Below, piece after piece: positions 1 through 9,440 of a stretch of 64,000 bases of DNA. This stretch comes from Avena insularis (Eukaryota; Streptophyta; Magnoliopsida; Poales; Poaceae). The notes under the pieces are model-generated. The model did not search any database. It was not told where the DNA came from and worked only from the letters and a program-made list of their open reading frames with translations. Both the position numbers and the translations under genes were made by a program. The stretch spans positions 467,675,650-467,739,649 of the forward strand of contig CM042684.1 of assembly GCA_023614405.1 (NCBI GenBank), given 5' to 3'. The stretch's first letter is position 1. Every line of letters begins with the position of its first letter.

Positions 1-971
1 TATCCCGAAACCTCTCAGAACTGACCAGAGGCTCCCCGTTAACAAATTTGGGTGCTACCTCAGCCTTAGGCATATCGCCGTGAATAATTTCATGAATAGG
101 CATACCACATTGCTCGGCCAATATCCTAGCCGTTTCCGGATCCATAGGTTCTACCTCATATAGTTGAGATTCGGGTATCTGCACCTAGAGTGGGGGGAGC
201 GATTGGTTTGCTTGCTTCCCCAGCTGGGGAACATCTCTTTTGGTTCTTCGGCTACCACTCGATTGTTTTGCTTGTTTCCCCCGGGGAGGCGTACATTCTG
301 ATGCTTCCGCTACCACTCGCTTGTTTTGCTTGTTCCCCCTGCTGGGGAACCTCTTTTGTGATGCCTCCTCTACCGCTTGATCTCTTCTGTTTCAGTGTCT
401 TCTGAAGACATCGTGTATAGTCATCTGGTGCATTTAACTGAGCTTGGGATGGCTGCGTCAGTAATTTCCTAAAGTGCTCCTTGGTTTCCGGTTTTATTTG
501 GACCTCTGGATCAGGTTGTTTCTTTTTAAAATGAGCATCCACTTCGGCCCGTACGACTATATCGGTCTCATCGGTCAGGTCGTAATCCCTCTTGGGAGGA
601 ACCGGCGGTACTCTTGGGAGGGGCGACAACTTTGGGCATCGGTTATCGCTCGATGGAGCGGTGGTATTCTTCTGCTTTTGGCCCTTAGTGGGTGGAGGCG
701 GCTGCATAGATTGAGATGGACTCGTGTTGGGGTCATGGATTGGACTATTACTGGGAGGAGACGGTGCACTTGGAGGTGGACTTGGAGGAGACGGTGCACT
801 GGGTCGACGATGATACCCGGATTCCTCACCAAGGTACGAGTCCCGACAGGTAGCACCTCCCAGTGCCAACCCGGCGGAGCCCAGACTCGGACATCCCCGA
901 CGGAGTCCAGTAGGCTCGGATGAGGTGGACGCGACATAATTAAATAATAGCAATAAACAATCATAAAACAT
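1..971 (-). pseudogene. CACTA second ORF, proline-rich protein, 3' part outside window
   Basis: Two overlapping minus-strand frames together look like the second protein of grass CACTA elements. A likely start is the Met at 964 (MSRPPHPSLLDSV...), giving a Trp/Pro-containing N-terminus (WAPPGWHWEV). The neighbouring frame then carries a proline/serine-rich linker (about 600-780) and an acidic/basic stretch (DLTDETDIVVRAEVDAHFKK). After a stop near 252, bases 1-190 in minus translation resume plausible coding sequence (PMDPETARILAEQCGMPIHE). The frame switch near 830 and the stop near 252 indicate a damaged gene or unrecognised splicing. The exact role of this protein is not known to me; it accompanies TNP2 transposases. 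It sits downstream of the G-poor tract and a minus-strand TATA box. Confidence 0.55.
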
Positions 972-975
972 AAAC

Positions 976-1625
976 AGTAACTAAATCACTAAGTATTGCC
1001 CTAATAACACTAACCCTAAACCTAACACTAACTAAACTAAACCTAATTAACTAAGTATTCTAACTAACCCTAGATAAATACTAATACTAATATTAATACT
1101 ATCTAAATACTAATACTACTAACACTAACCCTAAACCTAACACTAACTAAACTAAACCTAATTAACTAAGTATTCTAACTAACCCTAACTAACCCTAGAT
1201 AAATACTAATATTAATAACTAATACTACTAACTAACACTAACCAAAATACTAATACTACTAACACTAACACTAACACTAACTAAATACTAATACTACTAA
1301 TAACACTAACACTAACACTGACACACTAACTAAAATACTAATACTACTAACTAACACTAACCAAAATACTAATACTACTAATTTACAAACACTAACACTA
1401 CCACTAACCAAAATTAACTAATAACACTAAATAACCAAAATACTAATACTACTAACACTAACACTAACACTAACTAAATACTAATACTACTAATAACACT
1501 AACACTAACTAAAATACTAATACTACTAACTAACACTAACCAAAATCCTAATACTACTAATTTACAAATACTAACACACTACTACTAACCAAAATTAACC
1601 CTAATTAACCAATACTAATAACCCT
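976..1625. repeat. G-poor degenerate repeat tract with telomere-like heptamers
   Basis: About 650 bases made almost only of A, C and T on the plus strand, built from variants of 'ctaatactactaacactaac' with scattered 'ccctaaacctaa' units. G occurs only in a few scattered places. It lies between the GC-rich promoter-like block and the second CACTA ORF, so on the minus strand it would be a leader or intron very rich in T and G. No coding potential. The heptamer CCCTAAA appears but is not in perfect array. Confidence 0.8.
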
Positions 1626-1639
1626 AATTAAAACTAACT

Positions 1640-1860
1640 TTGAAGGCAGTGGCCGGCAAAGCGACAACGGCTCAAGGCAGGCGGCCTGTGTGGGCGGCGT
1701 GGAGACGCAGCAGTGGCGCGGCGGCGCGGGGCTCCTTCTCACGGGCGCGGGAGGCGGTGCGGCGGACGGCGTGGGCACGGTGCTGGGAAGAATGGCGATC
1801 TCCGGGTCGTGGCTCAACCCGGAGCGGGGTGGGGTATTTATACCACCCCCGCTTTAGCCC
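1640..1860 (-). promoter_or_regulatory. GC-rich promoter/leader of the second CACTA ORF
   Basis: A strongly GC-rich block (1640-1830) follows, on the minus strand, a TATA box (TATAAATA, complement of 1835-1842). Its position, about 860 bases upstream of the Met at 964, suggests the core promoter and leader of the second CACTA gene, with the G-poor tract as leader or intron. The assignment rests on the motif and the sharp change in base composition only. Confidence 0.4.
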
Positions 1861-2035
1861 AGGGTTGTAATATGAACATGGGCTAAAGGTCCCCCTTTAG
1901 CCCGGTTACATAACCCGGAGTTAAAATGTTTTGACCCGCACTTCCTTATACAACCCTTTAGCCCGGTTTGTAATGTCTGAACGAGCTAAAGGGACCTTTA
2001 GCAGTTCATATTACAACCCGGGGCTCAAGGTTATT
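1850..2035. repeat. CACTA internal copies of the subterminal repeat
   Basis: Motifs such as 'gggctaaaggtcccc', 'tttagcccggtt' and 'acccggggct' occur in both orientations, as in the terminal block at 7860-8100 of the same element. The stretch forms several imperfect palindromes. In CACTA elements such motifs near the ends are candidate transposase-binding sites; here they lie inside the element, upstream of the second ORF. Confidence 0.55.
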
Positions 2036-2263
2036 TTTGGCGCCAAAACAAAAAATGATTTATAGTTTTCAGAAAATTATGTATTATATATCAAAAAAAT
2101 TAGAAAAAGAAGATCTATAATTTAAATCTATTATCATACTTTATTATACAACTTAAAATGGAAAAATACATATAATATACCAAAATATTCACAAAAAATA
2201 ATAGACTCATTAGAAATATAATATTTAATACTAAAACTATTAACTAGGACTAAAACATATTTT

Positions 2264-2431
2264 CCCGCCATTTCCCCTGCTTTCCGCCATGTTCTCCCGC
2301 CATTTCCCCCGCTTCCTATCATGTTCTCCTGCCATTTCCCCCGCTTCCCGCCATGTTCTCCCGCCATGTCCCTCTATATCTAGGCCGACCGCCATGTCCA
2401 TCCACACATCCACACCTTCTTTCTCACAACA
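2264..2431 (+). promoter_or_regulatory. Promoter-like block with ~32-bp tandem repeats
   Basis: Roughly three degenerate copies of 'ccgccatttcccccgcttc' joined to 'ccgccatgttctc' run from 2264 to 2370, followed by a TATA-like 'ctctatatctagg' and then the ATG at 2432. The layout suggests upstream repeats plus core promoter for the plus-strand ORF. The upstream 2040-2260 is AT-rich with nothing else that I recognise. Confidence 0.45.
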
Positions 2432-3078
2432 ATGGACACCACTTACTGGTCTTTTCTGACGCTCGAGGAGACCGAGGCGTATCGCCTCACTACCCATGCC
2501 AGCCGGTACTGCCCGCTAGCTGGATCTTTGGCCGGAGGGTTCCTGTTCCTCCTGTGCCTCAAGGTTTGGCCCGCCAGGCGGCCATCACTAACCACTTTTA
2601 CCTCGAGCTCACGCCGGAGCAGCGGATGGATCCCCATTGGGATCCCGACAACCTCGACACCTGGAATGCCTTCTTCGCAAACCGGCGGGAAAGGGAGCTC
2701 GCCAGGTACGAGGGTGATGGCCCGCCCCTAGTGAACCACAACGAGGTTGGTCGCCGCCTGTGGTGGGCGAACCGGACTATCGCCGGTGTGATGCGCTACA
2801 TCGCCATGGGAGACCATCCTCACCTGAGGTACCCGCACTTTCACCAGCAGCATAGCCACAAGAATGGTGGTGGTGGTGAAGGCCTAGGGCGTACTGGGGT
2901 CGTCATCCGGGAGCCCCCTCCCCTGTGCGTCGTGAATCCGAGGCCGGAGGATCCATCCGCGTGCTACGAGGAAGGGTTGAGGATCCATCCGCGTGCTATG
3001 AGCAATGACGAGGACGATGACGATTCCGAAGACGACCCAGAAGCTGTGTACTACAGGGCTAGATATGATTATGACTAA
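2432..3078 (+). pseudogene. Transposon-associated acidic protein, frameshifted
   Basis: The ATG at 2432 opens MDTTYWSFLTLEETEAYRL and breaks off near 2510, where the +1 frame continues sensibly (WIFGRRVPVPPVP..., then LTPEQRMDPHWDPDNL and NAFFANRRERELARYEGD) to a very acidic C-terminus (DEDDDDSEDDPEA) and a stop at 3078. I recall similar proteins beside grass CACTA elements but know no function or catalytic motif. It runs opposite to the transposase, tail to tail with it, about 150 bases away. A single indel near 2510 splits the frame. It may be an element gene or a captured host gene. Bases 3079-3227 hold no gene. Confidence 0.55.
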
Positions 3079-3227
3079 TTTTTACGTTTTAATATTAATA
3101 AATGTCTAGCCACAACAAGTTGCAATACTACCTATTGAGATCGATATAGTTCATATCCATATACATATAAGAAGATCATTAAAAATAAAGGTTTAATAAT
3201 ATTGTACATCACCAACATCCACACATA

Positions 3228-6200
3228 TTAGGGTTTTCTTCTAATCCGTAACCATGGAGCATCTTCCTTACTTAACGGGATGCTTGGGTCATCCTTCACA
3301 GCGAAGGGAGGAATTTCATGAAACTTATCATAATCGTCTGACATGTCTGTCTTATCCTCCACCCCCACGATGTTTCTTTTTCCTGAAAGAACTATGTGGC
3401 GCTTTGGCTCATCGGATGCTGTATTCTTTTGTTTATCTTTCCTTTTTCTCGGTTTGGTAGACATGTCCTTCACATAAAAAACCTGAGCCACATCATTGGC
3501 TAGGACAAATGGTTTATCTCTATATGCAAGGTTGTTGAGATCCACTGTTGTCATTCCATATTTCTTGTCTACCTCAACCTCGCCTCCTGTCAGCTTGACC
3601 CATTTGCACCGAAACAAAGGAACCTTAAAAAGAGGTCCATAGTCAAGTTCCCATATCTCCTCTATGTAACCATAATATGTATCCTTTTGCCCATTCTCGT
3701 CTGTTGCATCAAATCGGACACCACCGTTTTGATTGGTTCTCTTTTTATCTTGGGCGATCGTGTAAAATGTATTCCCATTTATCTCGTACCCTTGGAAAGT
3801 CAATATAGTCGAAGATGGTGCCTTGCCAAAAAGTACAACTGCTCTCCAACATTTATGTCATTCATGAGATGTGTCTGCAACCAACCGCCAAAAGTCCTCA
3901 TATGTTCATCTCTAATCCAGGAGTCAGGCTTCCCCAGGTTGTTGGAGTGTACAATATTCTTGTGTTCCTCGATATACGGAGCCACCAAGGTGGAACTTTG
4001 CAGAACTATGTAGTGTGCTTTAGTGAGAGAATGTCCGTCCATACATATCCTTGCTTTCTTTTCTAGCGTGCCTTTTCCACTAATTCTACCCTCATGTCGT
4101 GATTCAGGAACACCGATGGGATTAAGGTCAGGAATAAAGTCAATACAAAACTCAATGACCTCCTCTGTTCCATATCCCTTTGAGATGCTTCCTTCTGGCC
4201 TAGCACGGTTATGAACATATTTCTTTAACACTCCCATGAACCTCTCAAAGGGGAACATATTGTGTAGAAATACAGGACCAAGAATGTTAATCTCATCGAC
4301 TAGGTGAACTAGGAGGTGAGTCATAATATTGAAGAAGGATGGTGGGAACACCAACTCGAAGCTGACAAGACATTGGACCACATCTTTCTGTAACCTTAGT
4401 AGACTATCTAGACTGATTACCTTCTGAGAAATTGCATTGAAAAACGCACATAGCTTCACAATGGGTACTCGAACATTTTTCGGCAGGAGTCCCCTCAATG
4501 CAATCGGAAGCAGCTGGGTCATAAGCACGTGGAAGTCATGAGACTTTAGGTTTTGAAATTTTTTCTCTGCCATATTTATAATTCCCTTTATGTTCGACGA
4601 GAAACCAGACGGGACCTTGATACTGTAAAGGACTTCAAAAAAGATTTCCTTCTCTTCTTTGGTAAGAGCATAGCTAGCAGTACCTTCAAACAACTCTGGA
4701 TGCATGCCGTCTCGGTCTTTTATACGTTTTGGTCCTGCCGTGCTTCAGGTGTATCTTTGCTCTTCCCATACACGCCCAAGAAGCCTAGCAGCATCACGCA
4801 AAGATTCTTCGTCAGGTGCATCACGTCAATTGCAGAGCGGACCTCTAGGACTTTCCAATAGGGTAGCTCCCAAAATATAGATTTCTTTTTCCACATGGGT
4901 GCGTGTCCGACATCGTCCTTCGAAACAGATTGTCTATCAGGACCCTTTCCAAAGATTACTTTTAAATCCTTCACCATGTCAAATACATCATCACCAGTAC
5001 GGCGGATAGGCTTACACCGGCTGTCTGCCTCACCATTGAAATGCTTACCTTTCTTTCTTAGGATGTGCGTGGGCGGAAGAAAACGACGATTCCCGGGTAC
5101 ACATTCTTCTTACATTTATCCAAATATATACTTTCAGTATCGTTTAAACAGTGTGTGCATGCATTGTATCCCTTGTTTGTCTGTCCTGAAATGTTACTAA
5201 GAGCAGGCCAATCATTGATTGTTATGAACAACAACGCTCGTAGGTCAAATTCCTTCTGCTTGTTATCATCCCACACATGTACACCTTGTCTATGCCACAA
5301 CTGTAAGAGTTCTTCAACTAATGGCCTTAGGTACACATCAATGTCGTTGCCAGGTTGCTTCGGGCCTTGGATGAGCACTGTCATCATAATGAACTTTCGC
5401 TTCATGCACAACCAAGAAGGAAGGTTATAGATACACAGAGTCACAGGCCAGGTGCTATGACTGCAGCTCTGCTCCCCAAAAGGATTCATGCCATATGTAC
5501 TTAGACCAAGCCATAAGTTCCTCGCATCACCTGCAAAGTCCGGAAACTCTCTCTCGATTTTTCTCCACTGTGACCCATCAGCGGGGTGTCTCAACATCTC
5601 ATCTTTCTTACGGTCTTCCATGTGCCATCGCAAAAACTTGGCATGCTCTTTGTTCCTGAATAAATGTTCCAACCGTGGTATTATAGGAGCATACCACATC
5701 ACCTTGGCAGGAACCCTCTTCATGCGGCGCTCGCCCTCAACATCACCAGGGTCATCTCGTCTTATCTTATACCGCAATGCAGTGCATACTGGGCATGCAT
5801 CCAAATTCTCGTACTCCTCGCCGCGGTAGAGGATGCAGTCATTAATGCATGCATGTATCTTCTACACCTCTAATCCTAGAGGGCAGACAACCTTCTTTGC
5901 TTCGTAGGTACTGGCGGGCAGTTCGTTATCCTTTGGAAGCAACTTCTTCATTATTTTCAGCAACTTTTCAAATCCTTTGTTAGTCACACCGTTCTCTGCC
6001 TTCCATTACAGCAATTCCAGTGTGCTACCCAGTTTTTTGTGCCCATCTTCACAATTTGGGTATAACAATTTGTTGTGATCCTCTAACATATTTTTGAACT
6101 TCAACCTCTCCCTTTTAGTTATGCATTCTTCCTGGGCATCAGCAATGGCCCGACTAAGATCATCATCGGTCAGATCTGATGCCCGTTCTTCATCTTCTTC

Positions 6201-6500
6201 TTCATCATTGTCTTCCATTGTAGTACCATCGTATTCAGGGTAGTCGTTGTCATTCTCTTCTTCTTCGTTGTCTTCCATCATAACCCCTCTTTCTCCGTGC
6301 TTGGTCCAACAATTATAGCTAGTCATGAAACCGGACCGAAACAGGTGGCTGTGAAGGACTCTTGAGGAAGAGTATTCTTCATGATTCCAACAGACACCAC
6401 ATGGACAAGATATAAAACCATTCCGCTTGTTTGCCTCGGCCACAAGAAGAAAATAATGCACGCCTTTAATGAACTCGTTAGAGAGTCGATCAGCGTACAT
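3228..6500 (-). pseudogene. TNP2-family CACTA transposase (Transpos_assoc, TNP2, DUF4218, DUF4216), decayed
   Basis: Minus-strand order of domains: an N-terminal transposase-associated zinc-binding region (6500-6300, C-x-C-x2-C in SCPCGVCW), an acidic linker, the TNP2 catalytic core (5870-4720; landmarks HPADGSQWRKIE, YGMNPFGEQ, GPKQPGNDID, WELPYWKVL), DUF4218 (4705-3970; SHDFHVLMTQLLP, NRARPEGSI) and DUF4216 (3803-3228; GYEINGNTFYT, YYGYIEEIWELDY). Breaks: in-frame TAA near 6008 and TAG near 5862 (each one C-to-T step from a Gln codon), and frameshifts near 5070, 4720 and 3805. The protein would excise and reinsert the element by binding the termini; this copy cannot make it. It starts about 1.65 kb inside the TIR at 8150. 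Confidence 0.9.
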
Positions 6501-6544
6501 TCATTGCCGGCTCATCTGTATTATATAATTAATTAAGTACATCA

Positions 6545-6959
6545 AACATAATCATAATTAATTAGTACTAATCTAAAAAAACAAAATTAAAGCTAGCAAC
6601 CGGGACTAAAGATATGATGAACCTTTAGTCCCGATTGGAGGCACCAACCGGGACTAAATGTGGATGTGGAGAAAACATGTCGACACTATGTCCTCAGTGG
6701 GCAGCACTAAGCCAGTAAATTAAATGACTCTACTATTTTGGGTGGGTGGCAGCATAATCATAATTAATTAGTACTAATCTAAAAAACAAAATTAAAACCA
6801 GCAACCGGGACTAAAGATGTGATGAACCTTTAGTCCCGGTTGGAGGCACCAACCGAGACTAAATGTGGATGTGGAGACAACATGTCGACACTATGTCCTC
6901 AGTGGGCAGCACTAAGCCAGTAAATTAAATGCCGACACTATTTTGGGTGGGTGGCAGCA
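6545..6959. repeat. ~207-bp tandem duplication in CACTA subterminal region
   Basis: Two adjacent copies (about 6545-6752 and 6753-6959) share 'ataatcataattaattag', the palindromic pair 'ccgggactaaag'/'ctttagtcccg' and 'cagcactaagccagtaaatt'. The copies differ by a few substitutions and small indels. The region is upstream of the transposase and has no ORF. Confidence 0.8.
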
Positions 6960-7024
6960 CTATGCCAGGGTGAGTGTGTCGACATTATGTCATTAGTGCC
7001 TGATACTATGTTGTGCTGCTTAAT

Positions 7025-7335
7025 CTATAAATAGGTATGCATTCTTGTGAAGAACTGCAAGATGGTGTATGTGACCAGGGACACCACTACGGCGGAGCTT
7101 CTCGAAGATGTCTTAGGACCTCGTCCTCAGACATCTTCGAGGAGCTCGCCGTAGAGGCACTCTCTAATATGTGAAATTAGTTAGCTCCACCAGCATACTG
7201 ATTTAGCTAGAGAAGATATAAACCGAAAGATGGTGTGGGAGAGCAGGGACACCACTATGGCAGAGCTTCTCGAAGATGTCTTAGGATCCCGCCCTCAGAC
7301 ATCTTCGAGGAGCTCGCCATAGAGGCACTCCCTAA
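7025..7335 (+). repeat. Duplicated long hairpin downstream of a plus-strand TATA box
   Basis: A TATA box (CTATAAATAGG, 7025-7035) is followed by two ~105-base units with a 168-base period (from 7061 and 7229). Each unit holds an inverted repeat. In unit 1 the arms are 7087-7119 and 7123-7154, a stem of about 32 pairs with two mismatches, one bulge and a loop of about 3 bases. In unit 2 the arms are 7255-7286 and 7293-7322. The stem ends differ between units as a pair: TACGG/CCGTA versus TATGG/CCATA, so pairing is kept. No ORF. Function unknown. Confidence 0.75.
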
Positions 7336-7859
7336 TATATGAATTGTGATGTCTTCTTATCAAGCTTTTATGAATTAACCCTATCTTTGTTACAATTTTT
7401 CAGTTTGTTGAACGCAGGTAGACGAAAAAGGATATTTTGGCCAGCTAGCTAGTTAGAATGATGAACTCACGCATGTGTGTGCTTTTATAAAATCAAATTT
7501 CGAGACTATGTGCCAAAACAAGATGTATATAGATAGAATCCACATATTGTGATATTTACCTTAGAGTTCCTTACATTAAGATAGATAGAATCTAAACATC
7601 GATCTCATGCTATCATTGTAAAAATTACTACCAAACTAAATCCACAAATCCATCTATAAGATAGAGCATGAAATGAGCTAATATAGCAATGAGAGTTCAA
7701 AGGATGAAGTTGCTCACCTTTTAGAACCTTTGGATAGATGGGGCACCATAAAATATAGACAAATCTTGAGGAAAAAAAGACATGAACTTGAGCTTGAAGC
7801 AAGAAAGAGAGAGAGAGGAGAGCCACCAGCTTGAATGATGGCTCGGGCAGGGGAAGAAG
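7336..7859. other. CACTA subterminal DNA without a recognised feature
   Basis: AT-rich DNA between the hairpin units and the terminal repeat block. The only sizeable ORF (7605-7874, minus) has no domain that I recognise, and it extends into the terminal repeats. I treat the stretch as non-coding transposon sequence. Confidence 0.6.
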
Positions 7860-8150
7860 ATATAGCCAGACCATTAGCCCCGGTTCGTGTCTAGATCCGG
7901 GGCTAAAGGTCCACTTTTAGCCCGGGTCGTATAACAAACCGGGACTAAAGGTTCTGGCGCCCGACCTGGCCTGCCTGAAACCCTTTAGCCCCGGTTTGTT
8001 ACACGACCCGGGCTAAAGGTCCCGTTCAAACCGGGGCTAGTGCGTGCCACCCATGGGGCCAGTTCTAGCCGTTGGACCGGGACATTAGTCCCGGTTTATA
8101 GCAAAACCGGGGCTAATACCCCTGGACCAAAGGTCTGTTTTCTACTAGTG
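7860..8150. repeat. CACTA terminal block: subterminal inverted repeats and TIR
   Basis: At least eight copies of 'ccggggctaa' or 'ttagccccgg' variants alternate in orientation (7872-8120), then the TIR at 8124-8150 ends in ...TTTTCTACTAGTG. These are the sites where a CACTA transposase would bind. The three bases after 8150 are TGA; the partner TSD is outside the window. Confidence 0.85.
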
Positions 8151-8313
8151 TGAGCGAATACAAAGCATGCCGTGAGGAACTCCACGATCCCTACTAAGGT
8201 GTGACATCCCACGTCTTGAATCGTGCCCACGGTGATCTGAAAACCAGGACAACTACGACTCTTGCTAGCTACAAACTCGCAAACACAAAACAGCTAATTC
8301 TACGAAACTGAAC

Positions 8314-8466
8314 TTAACTAACACCTGACGAAACTGAACCTAACACTTGACGGTGTTTACTGAATTTATTCAACACTGGGATCTCCAGTTCGCTCAGGAT
8401 ACGGATAAGCAGATCCGCCTGAAGTTCAGACCAACGGCAATCGGGGCTCGGAATTTCCTCCTCCAT
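8314..8466 (-). pseudogene. F-box protein 5' fragment
   Basis: From an ATG whose complement is 8464-8466 the minus strand reads an acidic start and then WSELQADLLIRILSELEIPV, a good match to the beginning of a plant F-box (the part that binds Skp1 in SCF ubiquitin ligases). After ELEIPVL the similarity stops (NKFSKHRQVLG) and the frame ends at 8314. Either the gene is truncated by the CACTA insertion at 8150, or a splice site follows near 8370 and the next exon is lost. It is divergent from the RING-H2 gene, with about 360 bases between the two starts. No DUF295 or kelch part is visible. Confidence 0.5.
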
Positions 8467-8829
8467 GCAGATGCAGTGCTGCCTACTCCGTAATTTGCTA
8501 CACCTACGTAGCTTGTTTTTCTCCCGCGCGAGCGGAGAGCAGTATTTGTGGTACGGTCCAATTGTCGCCAACTCTGCACCGGATCCGAGTCCGAGTCGAG
8601 ATCCAGACTGCATGGCAGAGGCTGGGTTCTATCTGATATATATTATTGCACCTGAGACTACAGAACTGATATCCGGTCTCCCCACTTGTTTTCAAAGCTA
8701 ATTTGTACTCGATCGAGAAAACACTAAATCGAGTTCGAGAGTGCTTTAAAAGACATACCAATCTGCTATTCGAAGCGATTAAATCGATCTTGCTTGTGGA
8801 CGCTGTTGGCTACGATCGAGCGAGAACCA
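8467..8829. promoter_or_regulatory. Intergenic region between divergent F-box fragment and RING-H2 gene
   Basis: About 360 bases between two divergent starts. A TATA-like 'gatatatattatt' lies near 8634-8646 on the plus strand. No repeat or ORF with support. It could be a bidirectional promoter if the F-box fragment was once a gene. Confidence 0.4.
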
Positions 8830-9339
8830 ATGGCGCTTGTGGAGTTCATCGTCCTCTCGGGATTGTACACGACCTCCCTCGTGGCGTGCGTCTCCTTCTG
8901 CCGGCTCGTCTACATCATCGTCACCACCATCTGGAGAAAAATAAACGTCCACCGCGCCATCACCGAAGACGACTCCTCCGACGACGACGAAGACTCTAAT
9001 TGTTTTGACGAGGAACAGGGCGGCATCAGCGACAGATGCTGTATATGTCTGGAGCAGATGCCGGGTGCCACGTTGAGCCTGGAGCAGACGAGGCACAAAG
9101 CCGCCAAGACGAGCCGGCAGCTGCAGGGATGCGGCCACGTCTTCCACGCCGGCTGCATCGACGAGTGGCTGAAGAGGAGCCGCACCTGCCCGTCGTGCCG
9201 GACGCTCGTCGAGGAGACGCCGAAAGAGTTTTCAGCACGAGCACGGTTGCTTTTGGATGATCCTGATGTTTTATTTCGCATTCTTACGTTTTGTTTCCTT
9301 GTGAACTCTGCTTTGGGTTATTTTGTAGATGGTACGTAG
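8830..9339 (+). CDS. RING-H2 zinc-finger membrane protein, ATL-like E3 ubiquitin ligase
   Basis: A single-exon ORF of 169 residues from ATG 8830. The frame is open upstream, but only from a non-ATG codon. An N-terminal hydrophobic segment (about residues 4-32, MALVEFIVLSGLY...) suggests a membrane anchor, followed by an acidic run (EDDSSDDDEDS). The RING-H2 finger spans about residues 65-126: CCIC, then CGHVFHAGC, then CPSC, giving Cys/His spacing C-x2-C...C-x-H-x2-H-x2-C-x10-C-x2-C. The conserved Trp before the last Cys pair (IDEWL) is present. A second hydrophobic stretch (about 147-165) is near the C-terminus. Such proteins bind E2 enzymes and transfer ubiquitin, often in stress responses; the substrate cannot be told. 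All ligands are intact, so it may be functional. The classic ATL 'GLD' motif is not obvious, so membership is tentative. Confidence 0.82.
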   Translation: MALVEFIVLSGLYTTSLVACVSFCRLVYIIVTTIWRKINVHRAITEDDSSDDDEDSNCFDEEQGGISDRCCICLEQMPGATLSLEQTRHKAAKTSRQLQGCGHVFHAGCIDEWLKRSRTCPSCRTLVEETPKEFSARARLLLDDPDVLFRILTFCFLVNSALGYFVDGT

Positions 9340-9440
9340 ATAGGAATAAATCAAATCTGACTTCAGATGTACCTCTGGAACTCATTCATTGTACATGCAT
9401 TTCTTACATCATACATACTTGTAGTTGATCACCTTTAGTA

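Larger units (their letters stand above)
1..8150 (-). mobile_element. CACTA (En/Spm-type) DNA transposon, left part cut by window edge
   Basis: The right edge carries the inverted complement of CACTAGTAGAAAACAGACC (ending at 8150), a typical grass CACTA terminus, so the element reads on the minus strand with its transposase end at 8150. Behind it lie subterminal repeats built on 'ccggggctaaagg' in both orientations, then a TNP2-family transposase (6500-3228), an opposite-strand ORF (2432-3078), GC-rich promoter-like DNA, a G-poor tract and a second minus-strand ORF that runs off position 1. Gene order (transposase first, second ORF after) fits autonomous Triticeae CACTA elements. The 3' terminus is outside the window. 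The transposase is decayed, so the copy cannot move itself. Confidence 0.88.

Noticed and set aside
474..923. Plus-strand ORF of 149 codons
   Set aside because: It is the antisense shadow of the Pro-rich CACTA second ORF and has no domain.
976..1625. Telomeric or interstitial telomere array
   Set aside because: CCCTAAA units are scattered and degenerate among 'ctaatactaacac' units; there is no perfect heptamer array, and the tract sits inside a CACTA element.
7061..7335. Annotated microRNA gene
   Set aside because: The hairpin is present but there is no expression evidence, the stem is nearly perfect and duplicated inside a transposon, which suits siRNA or a structural role better; reported as a finding only.
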